Shown: positions 23,078 through 33,608 of the stretch, piece by piece
How positions within the stretch are numbered: the first letter of the stretch is position 1
Layout of the letters: the number at the start of each line of letters is the position of its first letter
Assembly (NCBI GenBank): GCA_951799405.1
Contig: OX637344.1
Span: forward strand, 17,236,001 to 17,300,000
Source of the DNA: Agapetus fuscipes
Taxonomy: Eukaryota > Arthropoda > Insecta > Trichoptera > Glossosomatidae
DNA length: 64,000 nt
Direction of reading: 5' to 3'
Translations under genes and position numbers: made by a program
Notes under the pieces: model-generated
Seen by the model: only the letters and a program-made list of their open reading frames with translations
What the model was told of the DNA's origin: nothing
Database searches by the model: none

Positions 23078-23659
23078 CGGAAACATAGTGTTTCACAAAA
23101 AAGTACTGAAACCAAGACCCTCACTGGAGGCGTTGCTTTAATTTCAATACATATTTTCCGTATATTAAACGCATATTTATATTTTAGGAAATGGTCAGTG
23201 CTCATGCACTTAATATTCAACTACTGCGACGTAATAGAACCAAAAACGGAAATCTAGGATTTTTTGCAAAACGAAATACTTGTTTTTAAATGATAGGAAA
23301 TGATTGCCAGTGTTTCCATATATTTATCTCACTTCCGAAGAAAATCTTGGATGGCCGCGTTTGGTTCTGTACAACTCGTGTATCATTAACTTTTGTTTAC
23401 AATGGTGAATAAATTTTCTTTTTACACAGCGCCATTAAATCATTTTATTATATTTTTATTTATTGCGTTCTACAGGTATTGTGTAAACAAAATATATTAT
23501 AAAAAGTCGTAATGTAGCGACTAACGCTTTCGCTTTAAAGATTTTTATATTCATAATCTAAGTTGCAATGGTCCGCCATTTCGGAATATCCAGACAGACC
23601 TCTTCATGCCATTAGAAACTCTTTCTTGACCAAACAAGGGTCTACCCTGATATTTTGAG
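23078..23659. other. no recognised gene or repeat
   Basis: AT-rich intron-like sequence. Confidence 0.35.
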
Positions 23660-24092
23660 TTGTCAACGACGATATAATGTTGAAAGCACCGGTTTTCATC
23701 AGATCACCGAAGTTAAGCAACATTGGGCGCGGATGCTACCTGGATGGGTGATCGCTCAGGTACACCGCGTGCTGTTGGCATTTGTTAGACCGGTCCGTAG
23801 TCCAGTGGCAACACTTCGGACTCGTAAATGGAAGGTTGTGGATTCGAATCCCGGCGGAGCACCAAAAATATACCATTAATATTTCCAAATGTGCTCTTCG
23901 CTGGGTTGAAAAATTCATAAGCCTTTACCAAAGACCGGTCACTTAAAGGTCCATCCAACCTTACAACAACTGGGTTTTGCTTGAGAATTGACGCTTTCTA
24001 CAGCGACGACCAAGCTCGCAGAGGGCTCTTGAGGTGTGATACACACATAAAAGCGCTCACCAAATAAATCATCCTAATATTATATTATTATT
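23660..24092 (+). mobile_element. composite 5S rRNA + tRNA SINE (5S-SINE-B)
   Basis: 23664-23780 is 5S rRNA-like: GTTGAAAGCACCGG, AGATCACCGAAGTTAAGCAA, GGGCGCGGAT, CTGGATGGGTGA, then TACACCGCGT. These span the 5S internal promoter. SINE-B follows at 23788 (GACCGGTCCGTAG, B box GATTCGAATCCCGGC) and ends AAATAAATCATCC. The 5S part is changed from functional 5S and always joined to SINE-B in this window, so it is a SINE head. Confidence 0.92.
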
Positions 24093-24302
24093 ACCCTCTC
24101 CCCTCACCAACATTGCTCCGCCCCCAAAAACTCTCTGATCAATGTTGCAATTTTAGATTTTAGTTGCTCTCTTCATAATGGTGTGAAAACATCGAAAGCG
24201 CTCGAGAAATAAATCAACACGCGACGAAAAACTTTGTTTTTGTTTTACATTACTATTTTTAAATGAATATTTACCATGTCAATACAGAAACCCTTAAGTT
24301 TT
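24093..24302. other. short gap, nothing recognised
   Basis: C-rich start then AT-rich sequence; no repeat assigned. Confidence 0.3.
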
Positions 24303-25080
24303 TCTAATCTAATTATTGTTGTAATAAGTTGCAAATATATGTCACATTAAAAATTCACATCACATGCATTTTCACAAGCAGACACGTTTCTTCTTCTTCT
24401 GTTTCAATCCTGGGATTGGTTTGCAGCAATATCTTGTACTCTTGTTCTCCATTCCTCCCTGTCTTGTGCGGCTCTTTTTAGCTCTGCATATGTTGAGCAG
24501 CGCACGTCCACCAGCAGGTCCTCCAGGTACTCTTGGCGTGGGCGTCCCCTAGAGTTGGTTCCCTCGGTCATCCCCTCCATTATGGCATGCAAGAGACCTT
24601 CTTGTCGCATTACATGGCCGATCCATCTTGCACGCCTTTCGGACAAAGTCCTGAGCAGGTGCCTTCCTCCTTGGATTCTTTGCAGAACCTCCTCATTTGT
24701 GGTGTGGTCTCTCCAGGAAATTCCTAGAAGCCTTCTATACGACCACATCTCGAAAGCCTCTAGTCTCCGTTTATCTCTTTTGGATAGGCACCATGTCTCG
24801 CAGCCGTACATCAAAATACTCCATACATATGTTTTGATGAGGAGTAGTCTCAGTTTCAGGTCTATGTTGTTTGATTCTATTATTTTTGCTTTTTTATTTT
24901 ATGTTTAAGCTCGCTCTTAAACATGCCGCATGTGGACTTACAATATAAAAACCCGAATCTCAAATTAACATACACCCTGCAACTCCTGCCGACCTTCCCC
25001 GAAACAGGGGTGACATTGGCAAAGTGAAACATTTTCTGCAGCATGGGTGGTCAACCAAATACCAATCTATAAGTCAAGGA
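24303..25080 (-). repeat. R repeat, split by an RTE-like LINE
   Basis: R is cut at CAGACACGT; its remainder resumes at about 24906 and ends AAGTCAAGGA at 25080. Confidence 0.8.
24389..24906 (-). pseudogene. RTE-like LINE, 3' end with C-terminal frame
   Basis: The minus-strand frame runs from about 24897 to a stop after 24404: IDLKLRLLLIKTYVWSILMYG, CETWCLSKRDKRRLEAFEMW, SYRRLLGISWRD, RRARWIGHVMRQ, GRPRQEYLEDLLVD. This is the region after the RT domain in RTE-type elements. It ends within a few bases of a (GAA)n tail, matching the very short 3' UTR and simple tail of RTE. The 5' end, including RT and endonuclease, is missing. The frame is intact, so the insertion is fairly recent. Confidence 0.88.
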
Positions 25081-25257
25081 ACAATAATAACATAATCAAG
25101 TAATAAAATATTTCTGAATGTCCGAGCGTATCCAGACACAACTTTTTATGTTTTTATTTGTTCAAGATTGAGTGAGTGATTAAATATTTGAAGCCTGCTA
25201 CTTCCTGGAATACCATTTCCAGTGGCAGATTGATTTGCCTTGTATAATTATAATTGG

Positions 25258-25372
25258 TATTCCCTTTAGGGCTCAACTTGTGCTTGCTATGTATGTGCTA
25301 CTAGGGTCACCATCCATACCGAAATATCGGGACCACCACCGTTTGAGCCATCTTTCCCAAAATATCGATTTC
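25258..25372 (+). repeat. left copy of a ~115-bp direct repeat around R
   Basis: TATTCCCTTTAGGGCT...GTGCTACTAGGGTCACCATC recurs at 25631-25747 with a few changes. Confidence 0.85.
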
Positions 25373-25630
25373 ATTTCTTGACTGATAGGTTGGTATGCGG
25401 CTGACCACCCATACTGTAAAAAATGGTTCACTTTGCCAATGTCACCCCTGCTTCAGGGAAGGTCGGCAAGAGTTGCAGGGCTTATGTTCATTTGAGATTG
25501 GGTTTTTTTATATTGTAGGTCCACATGCGGCATGTGTAAGCGCGAAATTATGCATGTCTGCTTGTGGGAATGCATTTAATATGAATCTCAAATGATACAT
25601 ATCTTTGCAGCTTAGATTTAGATTTAGCTA
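25373..25630 (+). repeat. R repeat between direct repeats
   Basis: TTTCTTGACTGATAGG to GCAGCTTAGATTTAGATTTAG. Confidence 0.88.
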
Positions 25631-25747
25631 TTCCCTTTAGGGCTGAACTTGTGCTTGCTATGTATGTGCTACTAGGGTCACCATCTATACCGAAGTATTG
25701 GGACCGCCACCGTTTGGGCCATCGTTCCCAAAATTTAGATTTTATTA
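25631..25747 (+). repeat. right copy of the ~115-bp direct repeat
   Basis: Matches 25258-25372 in the same order and orientation. Confidence 0.85.
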
Positions 25748-26254
25748 TTTTTGATTCTTGATTAAAAAAAAGTTTCTCAGGTATCTTCTCATGAGGCGGT
25801 GTGGAAGTTATCCACAATTCATGCATCATGAGGAGCTACTTCGGGAGACTGCATTTAGAAGCCTGGAAACGAGGCGCAACAGTTCCCTTATGGTGCTCAC
25901 TCATTAGGTCATCAACGGCTTAATTGACAGTCCCATCCTGTTGGAGGGCTACAGGTTGTATGTGCCTGACGACTACACCCGAGGGCGAGGACATGATCTA
26001 TTTAATGTAACGAAAAGCCGTACTGATGTCGTGGCGCAACACCCTGTGACTCGGATATAGACATTGTTGAGTGTAATTTATTAAGATTTAAAAATCTATC
26101 TACAGAGTTCCTCCCAGCATGTTGATAGCTGTGAGGGTGCACTGTAATTAGGGTAACCTGTTGTGACAATATATATATATATATATATATCTTCTGAGCT
26201 GGAAGTCTCATCACCACGGTAATTCTTACCTACCGATTATCGGTTATATCTGTA

Positions 26255-26322
26255 TGAAGACCTGCCAATCCAAGATGGCCGCAAGTGAACAGCTGATTAG
26301 TCTTCATACAAATTTCACTTTG
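26255..26322 (+). repeat. F-MITE interior fragment
   Basis: GAAGACCTGCCAATCCAAGA and GCCGCAAGTGAACAGCTGAT; no arms. Confidence 0.65.
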
Positions 26323-26644
26323 AGATGACGATGCTCACTTATTCAGATGGCGTTTATCTATTGGTAACTTAAACGTGTGCGCTTGGGGGAATCCATTTGA
26401 TATAAATCTTAAATGTAATATTACTTAGTTTAGATTATTTGATTTTTGTTATTAGAAATCTGAGCCGTCCATCTCAGAGTGTCCCGGCCAGATTGCATGA
26501 GAGTTGGTAACCCCCCGGGCGATCCTTTGAAGGAAACGTCAGACTGGCTTGTTAACCAGCCCAAATATTTGTCAAAGTAGGACCCGGAGACAGAACACAT
26601 GTATGCTGTACATTAGACATGATGTGAGACATGTACATACATAA

Positions 26645-27879
26645 TAGGGATGTTATGGATAGATATGGATAAGAATATTGAATTATTTTGGTTATCCGCT
26701 AGTATCGGACTCCTTGACTTATAGGTTGGTATGAGGCTGACCACCCATACTGTAAAAAATGTTTCACTTTGCCAATGTCACCCCTGTTTCAGGGAAGGTC
26801 GGCAAGAGTTGCAGGGTGTATGCCCATTTGAGATTTGGTTTTTATATTATAGTTTCACATGCGGCATGCGCAAGCGCGAACTTGTACGTGTCTGCTTGTG
26901 AGAATGCATGTAATGTGTATCTCCAATGTGACATATCTTCGCAACTTAGATTAGATTAGATGATTGCAATTACATTATTTCGGTTACAGGTATGGATATT
27001 GAATTATTTCGGATATCCGCTAGTTTCGGATAGTTTCGGTTTCGGATATCAGATTTTTAAGCAATTGCAAAAGAATAATAAAAAACGAATAAGAGCATAT
27101 TTCTTAATTTTAATTCTACATTTTCAGTTAATTTTACAATCACTTAAGTATATACCAATTAGTATAGCTACTCGTTTTCAAGTGTTATCTAGGTAGGCAC
27201 TAAAAAATGCAAAAACAAAAGTAACATTTCTCATTTCATAGATAGTATCTACCATAACATTAAAAAAAAAAACTAAGTTTTGTACCCTGCCAAGCACGGG
27301 TTTTTAGTTTTACTTCCTTTATATCCTAAATCTGCCGTTTTTGTTTCTTAACTTTATGGTCTTAGCAAAAGAGTGACAGTAACGAAAACTGTGTTCTTTG
27401 ATTTAATCAAAATTTAATTCATTAAGTAGTTTCACTTTTTCCATATTTACTCAAAAACTATTGACATTAAAAAAAAAATGTTCCGATATTTCACTAAACA
27501 ATGTATAGTTCTGTAATTAAAAAGAAAAATATATGAAATATAACACACACGAAATAGAAGCTAAAAATGTGAAAAAAACGTGTTTTTTAAAATACTTTTT
27601 TGTGGTGACAGTTCTTAAGTTATTTACTTTGTTTAAACTTTATAATTAAGATTAAAAACAATAATAAACATGCTTGATTTTCTTCATTACTGTAACTCTT
27701 TTGCTAAGACCAAAAAGTGTAATAAACAAAAACGGCAGATTTAGGGTACAAAGGACTCTTAAATTAAAGTCGACGAGCGAAAACGAAAACTTGTCAAAAC
27801 ATGTATCATTTAGATTCCGTCATATCCGAAACTTTTATTCCGGTTTCGGATACGGATAAGGATATCCATTACATCACTG
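26645..27879. mobile_element. AT-rich element with hAT-like ends, R inside
   Basis: Left TAGGGATGTTATGGATA and the inverted right end TATCCATTACATCACTG are similar. The next 8 bases match poorly (ATACATAA/ATCTGTAA). Both ends carry GGATATCCG-type subterminal repeats. The inside holds an R copy (26711) and pieces shared with the G-MITE (27325-27395, 27680-27760) and with 52217-52600. No transposase is visible. Confidence 0.65.
26711..26961 (+). repeat. R repeat, full length
   Basis: TCCTTGACTTATAGG to AACTTAGATTAGATTAGATG, close to consensus. Confidence 0.9.
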
Positions 27880-28240
27880 ATCTGTAATTAGGTATTGATT
27901 ACATTTCTCCAATTTAAAGTTGGCTCTATCGACCGGATCTCGGTGCGGGCCCTAACCCCCAAGGCTTCACTTTGTAGGATTAGCTTACAACTACTTATTT
28001 GTTAATAGGCTTACGTGACTATGTTAGAGTCGAACCTCCCTCTCTCTCTCTTATTCTTCTTCTTCTCTTTCTCTGTGTGTTTTTACAACTCAGAAAAGGT
28101 CTTGAGTGTGGTCTTGAGCTTGTTTTGTATCAATACACAATCACGGTTTGTTCTATATGTGCGGCATAGTTATGTTTTGTATGCTTACATCGCATCGCTT
28201 TTCTTTTATAAGTTTCTTCCTGCATGTCATTGATTGTTGC

Positions 28241-28938
28241 CATTGACTTATGATATCTGTGTACTACAAATTTTTCTAACGAAAATAGACATTACGCTGC
28301 CTTAGTTCTTGTTTATCGTATACACCATTGAGAAAATTTTACATGAGCAATGTTTGCATGTGTACTGGACCAATGTGTCTTATGAAAACAAGAAATTTAT
28401 TTAAAAAATATTTAAAAGAACTCTCACATTATCGAGTTTTACGGTTTTTCTTAGCTCAGATTGTGAAGAATTTGATTCTTAAGACAACTGCATGAAAAAG
28501 TCATATTTGACAAGATTGGCGTATACGGTACCTAAACAAGAACTGGGGGAGCGATTATATATCTGTTTCAACCTACTTACGAAAATGGTTATTAGTAAGA
28601 AAGAGAACAAAGAACGTCGCAGTTGCGTTTCCACGCGTATAAAAAAACTTGGGTGAATGTAGAAAGGTTTGTAGAAAGGTGGCAGCATGCCGGGAGCAGT
28701 CCGAACATATACGCATGCGGTATAAATCTGTCTATCGATAAAATTGACGAATTTTAAACGAAAAAGGCATTATTTTATAAGATTATGGCATGCGTTGTAA
28801 TTGGGTGTCAAAACACAAAATGGAGAAAGCAAGAAAACATAAAATTTGACACGTAAAAACGTGTTTTTTATGACTACACAACTGCAAAGTTTGACATGAC
28901 TGAGACAAAATTGTTAGATAGTATGTATCCATGCAATG
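28241..28938. mobile_element. P-like element copy C, next to exon 1
   Basis: Starts CATTGACTTATGATATCTG and ends CAATG. Perfect 8-bp duplication ATTGTTGC at 28233-28240 and 28939-28946. It carries the clearest THAP-like start at about 28786-28854: MACVVIGCQNTKWRKQ, then a stop. A MITE is inserted at 28297-28553. Its right end is only 36 bp from the start of the dunce exon. Confidence 0.9.
28297..28553. mobile_element. MITE nested in the P-like element
   Basis: Left AGTTCTTGTTTATCGTATAC is mirrored at the right by GTATACGG...TAAACAAGAACT. It splits the P-like sequence ACATTACG|ATATATCTG. Confidence 0.75.
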
Positions 28939-28974
28939 ATTGTTGCTCTAACAATGTTTGTTTTGTTGTTCCAG

Positions 28975-29076
28975 CCATGGAGAGGACCTGATTGTGACTC
29001 CCTTCGCCCAAGTGCTGGCGAGCCTGCGCAGCGTGAGGAACAACTTCCTCAACCTCACCAATGTGCCCACGGCCAA
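28975..29076 (+). CDS. dnc: PDE4/dunce exon, UCR1 part
   Basis: This exon encodes [18 protein letters not shown] then [15 protein letters not shown], the second half of upstream conserved region 1 of long PDE4 isoforms. In PDE4, which hydrolyses cAMP, UCR1 contacts UCR2 and controls activity and dimerisation; the PKA site of UCR1 would be on an earlier exon not seen here. Boundaries: acceptor TTGTTGTTCCAG before 28975, a likely branch point CTAAC at 28948-28952, donor AA|GTAAGT at 29076/29077. It begins with the last base of a codon and ends with two bases (AA) of a Lys codon completed by the next exon. It is GC-richer than its flanks, as for a conserved exon. Confidence 0.95.
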
Positions 29077-29194
29077 GTAAGTCCCAGTTTCTATTTACAC
29101 CTGAAGATGGGACGTACTGCTTTTCCCGAAACTGGTCGTGTACAAAATAAAACTCATGTGAATTAAAACAAAGCAATTTTTAGTTTAATCAAGT

Positions 29195-29905
29195 AAGTCC
29201 ATCATCACCGACGTTGATGTATGGAAGTGAGGCGTAGACAGTTAACGAATGTGAGTTGAGTTAAGTATGTACGGTTGAAATGGCTTACCTTAGTGCAATG
29301 ACTGGAAAGACACTGAAGGATAGAGTCTGCAATGATTGTGAGATGAACGAGTGTGGTATAAAAGAGAATTTAAGAATGAATGTACAAAAAAACACAATGA
29401 GATGGTTCGGACATCTTTAAAGAAAGGATGATGAACGACTAACGAATAAAGTGTACAGAGGAAATTTCAGAGGAGAGCGTGGAAGGGGAAGACCGAGGAA
29501 GGAAAGGATAGGTTAACAATGTTTGGAGAGCGTGCATTTGCAGTTGCTGGTCCTCTGGCCTGGAACCACCTGCCAAATCATGTGAGAGAGCTAGAGGACC
29601 ATGGAAAGTTCCGGAATGCACTGAAGACAAGCAAATTTCTGGCATCGTTTGCACAAGTGCCCTTGGAGTGATTACATCACGAAACGGCGCTATAAATAAA
29701 TCATCAACTCATCATCATCATCGTAGGCCAAATAGTGAAATAATGTATCCTGCAAAGTGAGAATAAGAGAAGAGTAGATATGTATGAATAAAGTGATGAC
29801 TGTTGAAGAGGTATGCAAGGACAGAAAAAAATTGAGACGCATCTGCGGAGGTACCGGTCACCCCAAGTGGAACGACGGAAGGATACAGTAACAGCAACAG
29901 CCGTA
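29195..29905 (+). pseudogene. LINE-N C-terminal remnant, split by another LINE
   Basis: One + frame with three stops reads LMYGSEA, VEMAYLSAMTGKTLKDRV, NECGIKENLRMN, MRWFGHL, ERGRGRPRKERI. This is the post-RT region of endonuclease/reverse-transcriptase LINEs. It is cut at about 29513 by a CR1/L2-like insert and resumes at about 29727 with EEVCKDRK-like sequence and the usual 3' end. It is the longest LINE-N copy here and links the GRPRK and VCKDR parts. Confidence 0.8.
29513..29723 (+). mobile_element. CR1/L2-like LINE 3' end
   Basis: Frame from 29531 to the TGA at 29669: FGERAFAVAGPLAWNHLP, then ALKTSKFLASF. This is the family's typical C-terminus after RT. It is followed by ACGAAACGGCGCTATA and a (CAT)n tail. 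TAGG on both sides may be the target duplication. Confidence 0.82.
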
Positions 29906-30146
29906 GAATGTCCCTGCAGTGCCTATGCATTCAATGGAAGTGACTGTAAGTACACAAATGATGTGCGGATTGCCTATCTGATTTGCTTCAGGCGCCGTAT
30001 AGTATCCCTTGAGCGCCTAGTATATCTATGGAAGTGACTGTATGTTCAGGTACGCTGTGTGGATTGCCTATACGATTTACTCCAGGCGCTGTCACTCGCA
30101 TTCACAAACGACGCTACTAGAATTACAAATATTATGCGTACTTCCA

Positions 30147-30392
30147 TGACCGGTCCGCAGTCCAGTGGTAGCACTTCCGACTTTTAAACGGAAGGTTGTG
30201 GGTTCGGATTCCAGCGGAGCACAAAAAATATACAATTTATATTTTCAAATTTTCTCTTCGCTGGCTTCATAAAAAATTCATAAACCTATACCAAAGACCG
30301 GTTCGGTTGTCAATGGTCCATCCAGCCTTACAGCGACTGGGCCTTGCTTGAAAATTCGCGTTTTGCAGCAAGTCCAAGACCAAGCTCGTAAA
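30147..30392 (+). mobile_element. SINE-B, truncated, joined to SINE-A
   Basis: Stops at CAAGCTCGTAAAAA, a few bases before SINE-A. The 35397 copy stops at the same point. Confidence 0.88.
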
Positions 30393-30395
30393 AAG

Positions 30396-30662
30396 TCCGG
30401 TCGATAGCTCAGTTGGTAGAACGCTTGTGTTCCATGCCGAGAGCAATGGTTCGATCCCGAGATGTACTCTGCAATCACAAGAAATGAGAACCAGCTCACT
30501 GAGAGCTGGGAAACTCCCACTTCAACTGAAAGTGGTTGGTGTGAGGCCAGCCCCATTTACCGTAAAAAGAAATAGTCCCGGATCGCCACATGCGACCCTT
30601 TCGGGGATAACGCAGGCAAGAAGCTACACTATATGTGTAGCTTAGTTGCGTTGCGTTTTTTT
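30396..30662 (+). mobile_element. SINE-A, internally deleted, second half of a B-A pair
   Basis: A box TAGCTCAGTTGGTAGAACG, B box TGGTTCGATCCC. The segment between B box and CACAAGAAATGAG is shortened, as in the 35884 copy. Confidence 0.88.
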
Positions 30663-30947
30663 GCTTTCTAAAAGATTTTTTATTAAAAGTTTATCAAATA
30701 TATATTTTTTTTAATCAAATGTTTAACGCTTTAGAGCTCCTCCTAGGGGTTATAGCACATAATATGAAGCTATATGAAAGCAGATGCTGTGCGGGGCCTA
30801 TCTGATCCTCTCCAGGCGCCGCATGATTTTCCTTGTAGCGCCTGGTGTTTGGTATGGATGTGATTGTTTGTACACATGTACTGTGCGGATTGCCTATCCC
30901 ATTCATTCCAGGCGCTGTATAGTTTTATTTTTTCTTTAGACCCCTAC

Positions 30948-31189
30948 GGTGCTATTCTTAGACATTTTAGTCGTCCGTTGAGCCCACGCTTTGACAAACT
31001 AATGTTGCATTTGTATGAAGACCTGTCAATCCAAGATGGCCGCAAGTGAACAGCTGATTAGTCTTTATACAAATATTACCAAAATTCTGTAGGTTGGAAT
31101 GACCGTGGGGATGAGACTTTCAGCCCAGGCATCATTAGTTTGTCAAAGCGTGGGCTCAACCGATGAGTAAAATGTCTAAGAACAGCCCA
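30948..31189. mobile_element. F-MITE, complete, 51 bp before the linker exon
   Basis: Arms of about 60 bp (GTGCTATTCTTAGACA...CCCACGCTTTGACAAACTAA) are near-perfect inverted copies. The middle has GCCGCAAGTGAACAGCTGAT. No coding frame. Confidence 0.9.
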
Positions 31190-31240
31190 GCTAGTGTATT
31201 GTGTAGATGTGACTGTTCACGTGCGCTGTGCGTGTTGCAG

Positions 31241-31308
31241 GTCGAGGAGATCGTCAGGCGCAGCGGCCAACCCAGCAGCACCGCAGCCTAAGAACCTGGC
31301 ACCTGGAG
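31241..31308 (+). CDS. dnc: PDE4/dunce exon, linker between UCR1 and UCR2
   Basis: The first base completes the Lys codon begun in the previous exon. It then encodes SRRSSGAAANPAAPQ and PKNLAPG. This low-complexity segment fits linker region 1, which joins UCR1 to UCR2 in long PDE4 isoforms and varies between species. The acceptor is GTGTTGCAG (31232-31240) and the donor G|GTGAGA (31308/31309). It ends with one base of the next codon (G + AC = Asp). Size, phase and place between UCR1 and UCR2 exons match PDE4 gene structure. Confidence 0.9.
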
Positions 31309-31432
31309 GTGAGAATATGTTTTATTATATTTCTAATCTAATCTAATCGCCTTTTTAGGCGAAAACTGTTCGACATATTTAAAATAAAATAATAAAAAAG
31401 TGAATTTAAACAGTATATTTCTTTGATTAATT

Positions 31433-31682
31433 ATAATCTAATATAAGTTGCAATGATATGTAACAATGGGGATTCACATTTTATGCATTTTCACAAGCAA
31501 ACACGTATGAGTTCGCACTTAAACATGCCGCATGTGGACTTAAAATACAAAAGCCCAAATCTCAATTGAACAAACACCCTGCAACTCTTGTCAACCTGCC
31601 CTGGAACAGGAGTGACATTGGCAAAGTGAACCATATTCTACAGCATGGGTGGTCAGCCGCATACCAACCTATAAGTCAACGA
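31433..31682 (-). repeat. R repeat, full length
   Basis: Minus strand, from TAATATAAGTTGC to CTATAAGTCAACGAAG. Confidence 0.88.
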
Positions 31683-31786
31683 AGTTTAACACATTAAAAT
31701 ATCCTTGCTTCTTATTTATTTGATCGGAGAAAACATTCAAAAGGTTGGGTCACTACCGCCAGCGGGATATGTTAGATTTTACTATT

Positions 31787-32107
31787 TGACCGGTCCGTAG
31801 TCTAGTGGTTAATTCCTCTAATTCGTAAATTAAAGGCTGTGGGCTCGAATCCCGGCGGAACACGATAAAATACCATTTATATTTTCAAATATGCTCCTCG
31901 CTGGGTTGAAAAATTCAAAAAAACCTTTACCAAAGACCGGTCACTAAAGGTCCATGCAGCCTTACAGCAAATGGGTCTTGCTTGAGTATTGACGCTTTGT
32001 AGCGACGACCAAGCTCGTAAACAGCACCTCTACAGCACTAAAACAAGTGTCATAGACCCCTAGATTCTCTGAAATCTAGGGAGTCTCTCGCACAGGATTT
32101 CTTACAA
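31787..32107 (+). mobile_element. SINE-B, full length
   Basis: B box GGGCTCGAATCCCGGC; ends GAGTCTCTCGCACAGGATTT plus A run. Confidence 0.9.
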
Positions 32108-32165
32108 AAAAAATACAAATAAGAAGTACGACAGTACATATTTCATAAATAATAATAATAATATT

Positions 32166-32453
32166 AGGATGATTTATTTGGTGAGCGCTGTTTTTGTGTG
32201 TATCACACCTCAAGAGCCCTCTGCGAGCTTGGTCGTCGCTGTAGAAAGCGCCAATTCTCAAGCAAGACCCAGTTGCTGTAAGGTTGGATGGACCTTTCAG
32301 TGACCGGTCTTTGGTAAAGGTTTATGAATTTCTCAACCCAGCGAAGAGTACATTTGGAAATATAAATGATATATTTTTGTGCTTTGCCGGGATTCGAATC
32401 CACAACCTTCCATTTACGAGCCCGGAGTGCTGCCACTGGACTACGGACCGGTC
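32166..32453 (-). mobile_element. SINE-B, full length
   Basis: Minus strand with AGGATGATTTATTTGGTGAG tail end and GGACCGGTCC head. Confidence 0.9.
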
Positions 32454-32707
32454 CAAGAATAATGTTTAAAGTATGTAATGTTCACGTAACCACACTGTAA
32501 AGTAAATAAATTACATATCGCACGTTTAAGGGGGCGCTCTCATGTTGCACCGCGCCGAAAGCTGTCAAAGTTGCGACCCGTTTCCCCCCATCCCCTTTCG
32601 CCTCAGACCGTATGGATTTAGCCCCACAAAATATGCTCGACTTGCTATTGCCGTTTGAAGATTTTTTTTTATATACGACTTTTGTGGATCTCCTATCACG
32701 CAAAATA

Positions 32708-33034
32708 AAAAACGCAACTAAGCTACACATATAGTGTAACTTCTTGCCTGTGTTATCCCCGAAGGGGTCACATGTGGCCATTCGGGACCTATTTATTTAT
32801 ACAGGTAAGGGGACCGGCCTTACACCAACAACTTTAAGTTGAAGTGGGGTTTTCCAACTCCCGAGAGTGCTGGTACTCATTTTTTGTGAAGGCTGAGTAA
32901 ACCTTGCCGGTATTTTATTTTGGGGTTTGAAATAAACACCAAAACGGGAAATCATTTCTGACACCCTCGGTGGGATTCGAACCCGAGCTTTCGGCATGGA
33001 ATGCAAGCACTCTACCACCTGAGCTATCGACCGG
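32708..33034 (-). mobile_element. SINE-A, full length
   Basis: Minus strand; B box GGGATTCGAACCCGAGC and A box GAGCTATCGACCGG (as written on +). Confidence 0.92.
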
Positions 33035-33082
33035 ACTATAGGACAGGATTTCTTAAAAAAAAAAAAAAAAAAATTATAACGC

Positions 33083-33225
33083 TTTCGTCTTTACATTAAG
33101 TGTGGCCTGAGCCTCTAGAAAAGTCTCCTCTACTTTTTTCTATCCTTACATACTGATCTCAGTTCATTTATATCCATTGCTTCTTCCCATAATTTCCACT
33201 TTGTACTTATTTTTATCCCGAAAAT
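33083..33225 (-). repeat. LINE-N 3' end, diverged
   Basis: TCCTTACATACTGATCTCAG and AGTTCATTTATATCCATTGC match the C-terminal coding end. Confidence 0.55.
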
Positions 33226-33284
33226 GTAAGCAGGTAGGTTTATGAATTTGAGATATATTGAACTTTTATAAATGACTACTATAG

Positions 33285-33495
33285 TATTTTTTTTTTTTTT
33301 TAAATAGATTTGTGGAAAGGAATGCAATCCACCAACCTATTTTACCTGGCTAGTTGTCTTCATGCGAAAACAGAAGCTTGTGTGCATGCAACGGCATCTG
33401 TTGAACCAGGGTCGAAGTTATCGGCGCGGGATTCGAACCAGCGTTATCCGGTTCCAAATAACCTGACTCGATCCCCGCGGCTATAACACCGACAT
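33285..33495 (-). mobile_element. SINE-C, minus strand
   Basis: T-run, AAATAGATTTGTGGAAAGGA, GTTGAACCAGGGTCGAAGTT and a B box GCGGGATTCGAACCAGCG; mirrors 21726. Confidence 0.75.
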
Positions 33496-33608
33496 TATAT
33501 TACATATTTCATAGTGACATTTGAATAGAGTAACTAATTAAAAGTAGATAAATACATAATAAAATATTTTGTACCTATTGATATAGTCATATAGATTAGA
33601 TTAGATTA

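Larger units (their letters stand above)
29077..31240 (+). other. dnc: dnc intron between UCR1 and linker exons
   Basis: 2164 bp from GTAAGT to TTGCAG. It contains LINE-N and CR1/L2 remnants, a SINE-B/SINE-A pair, an F-MITE and a degenerate ~93-bp tandem repeat that runs up to the acceptor. Confidence 0.85.
29934..31240 (+). repeat. degenerate ~93-bp tandem repeat with decoy acceptors
   Basis: Units begin TATGGAAGTGACTG-like at about 29934, 30027, 30772, 30853 and 31203. Each has GTGCGGATTGCCTAT, then a pyrimidine stretch and CAG|GCGC (AG at 29990, 30084, 30814, 30910). Two also hold an AGGCGC...GCGCCT hairpin. A SINE pair and an F-MITE interrupt the array. The last unit ends in the true acceptor of the linker exon. 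Confidence 0.65.

Noticed and set aside
1..28974. The preceding UCR1 exon of dunce (expected RRESF PKA site)
   Set aside because: I looked for it on the + strand and found no match; it probably lies further upstream.
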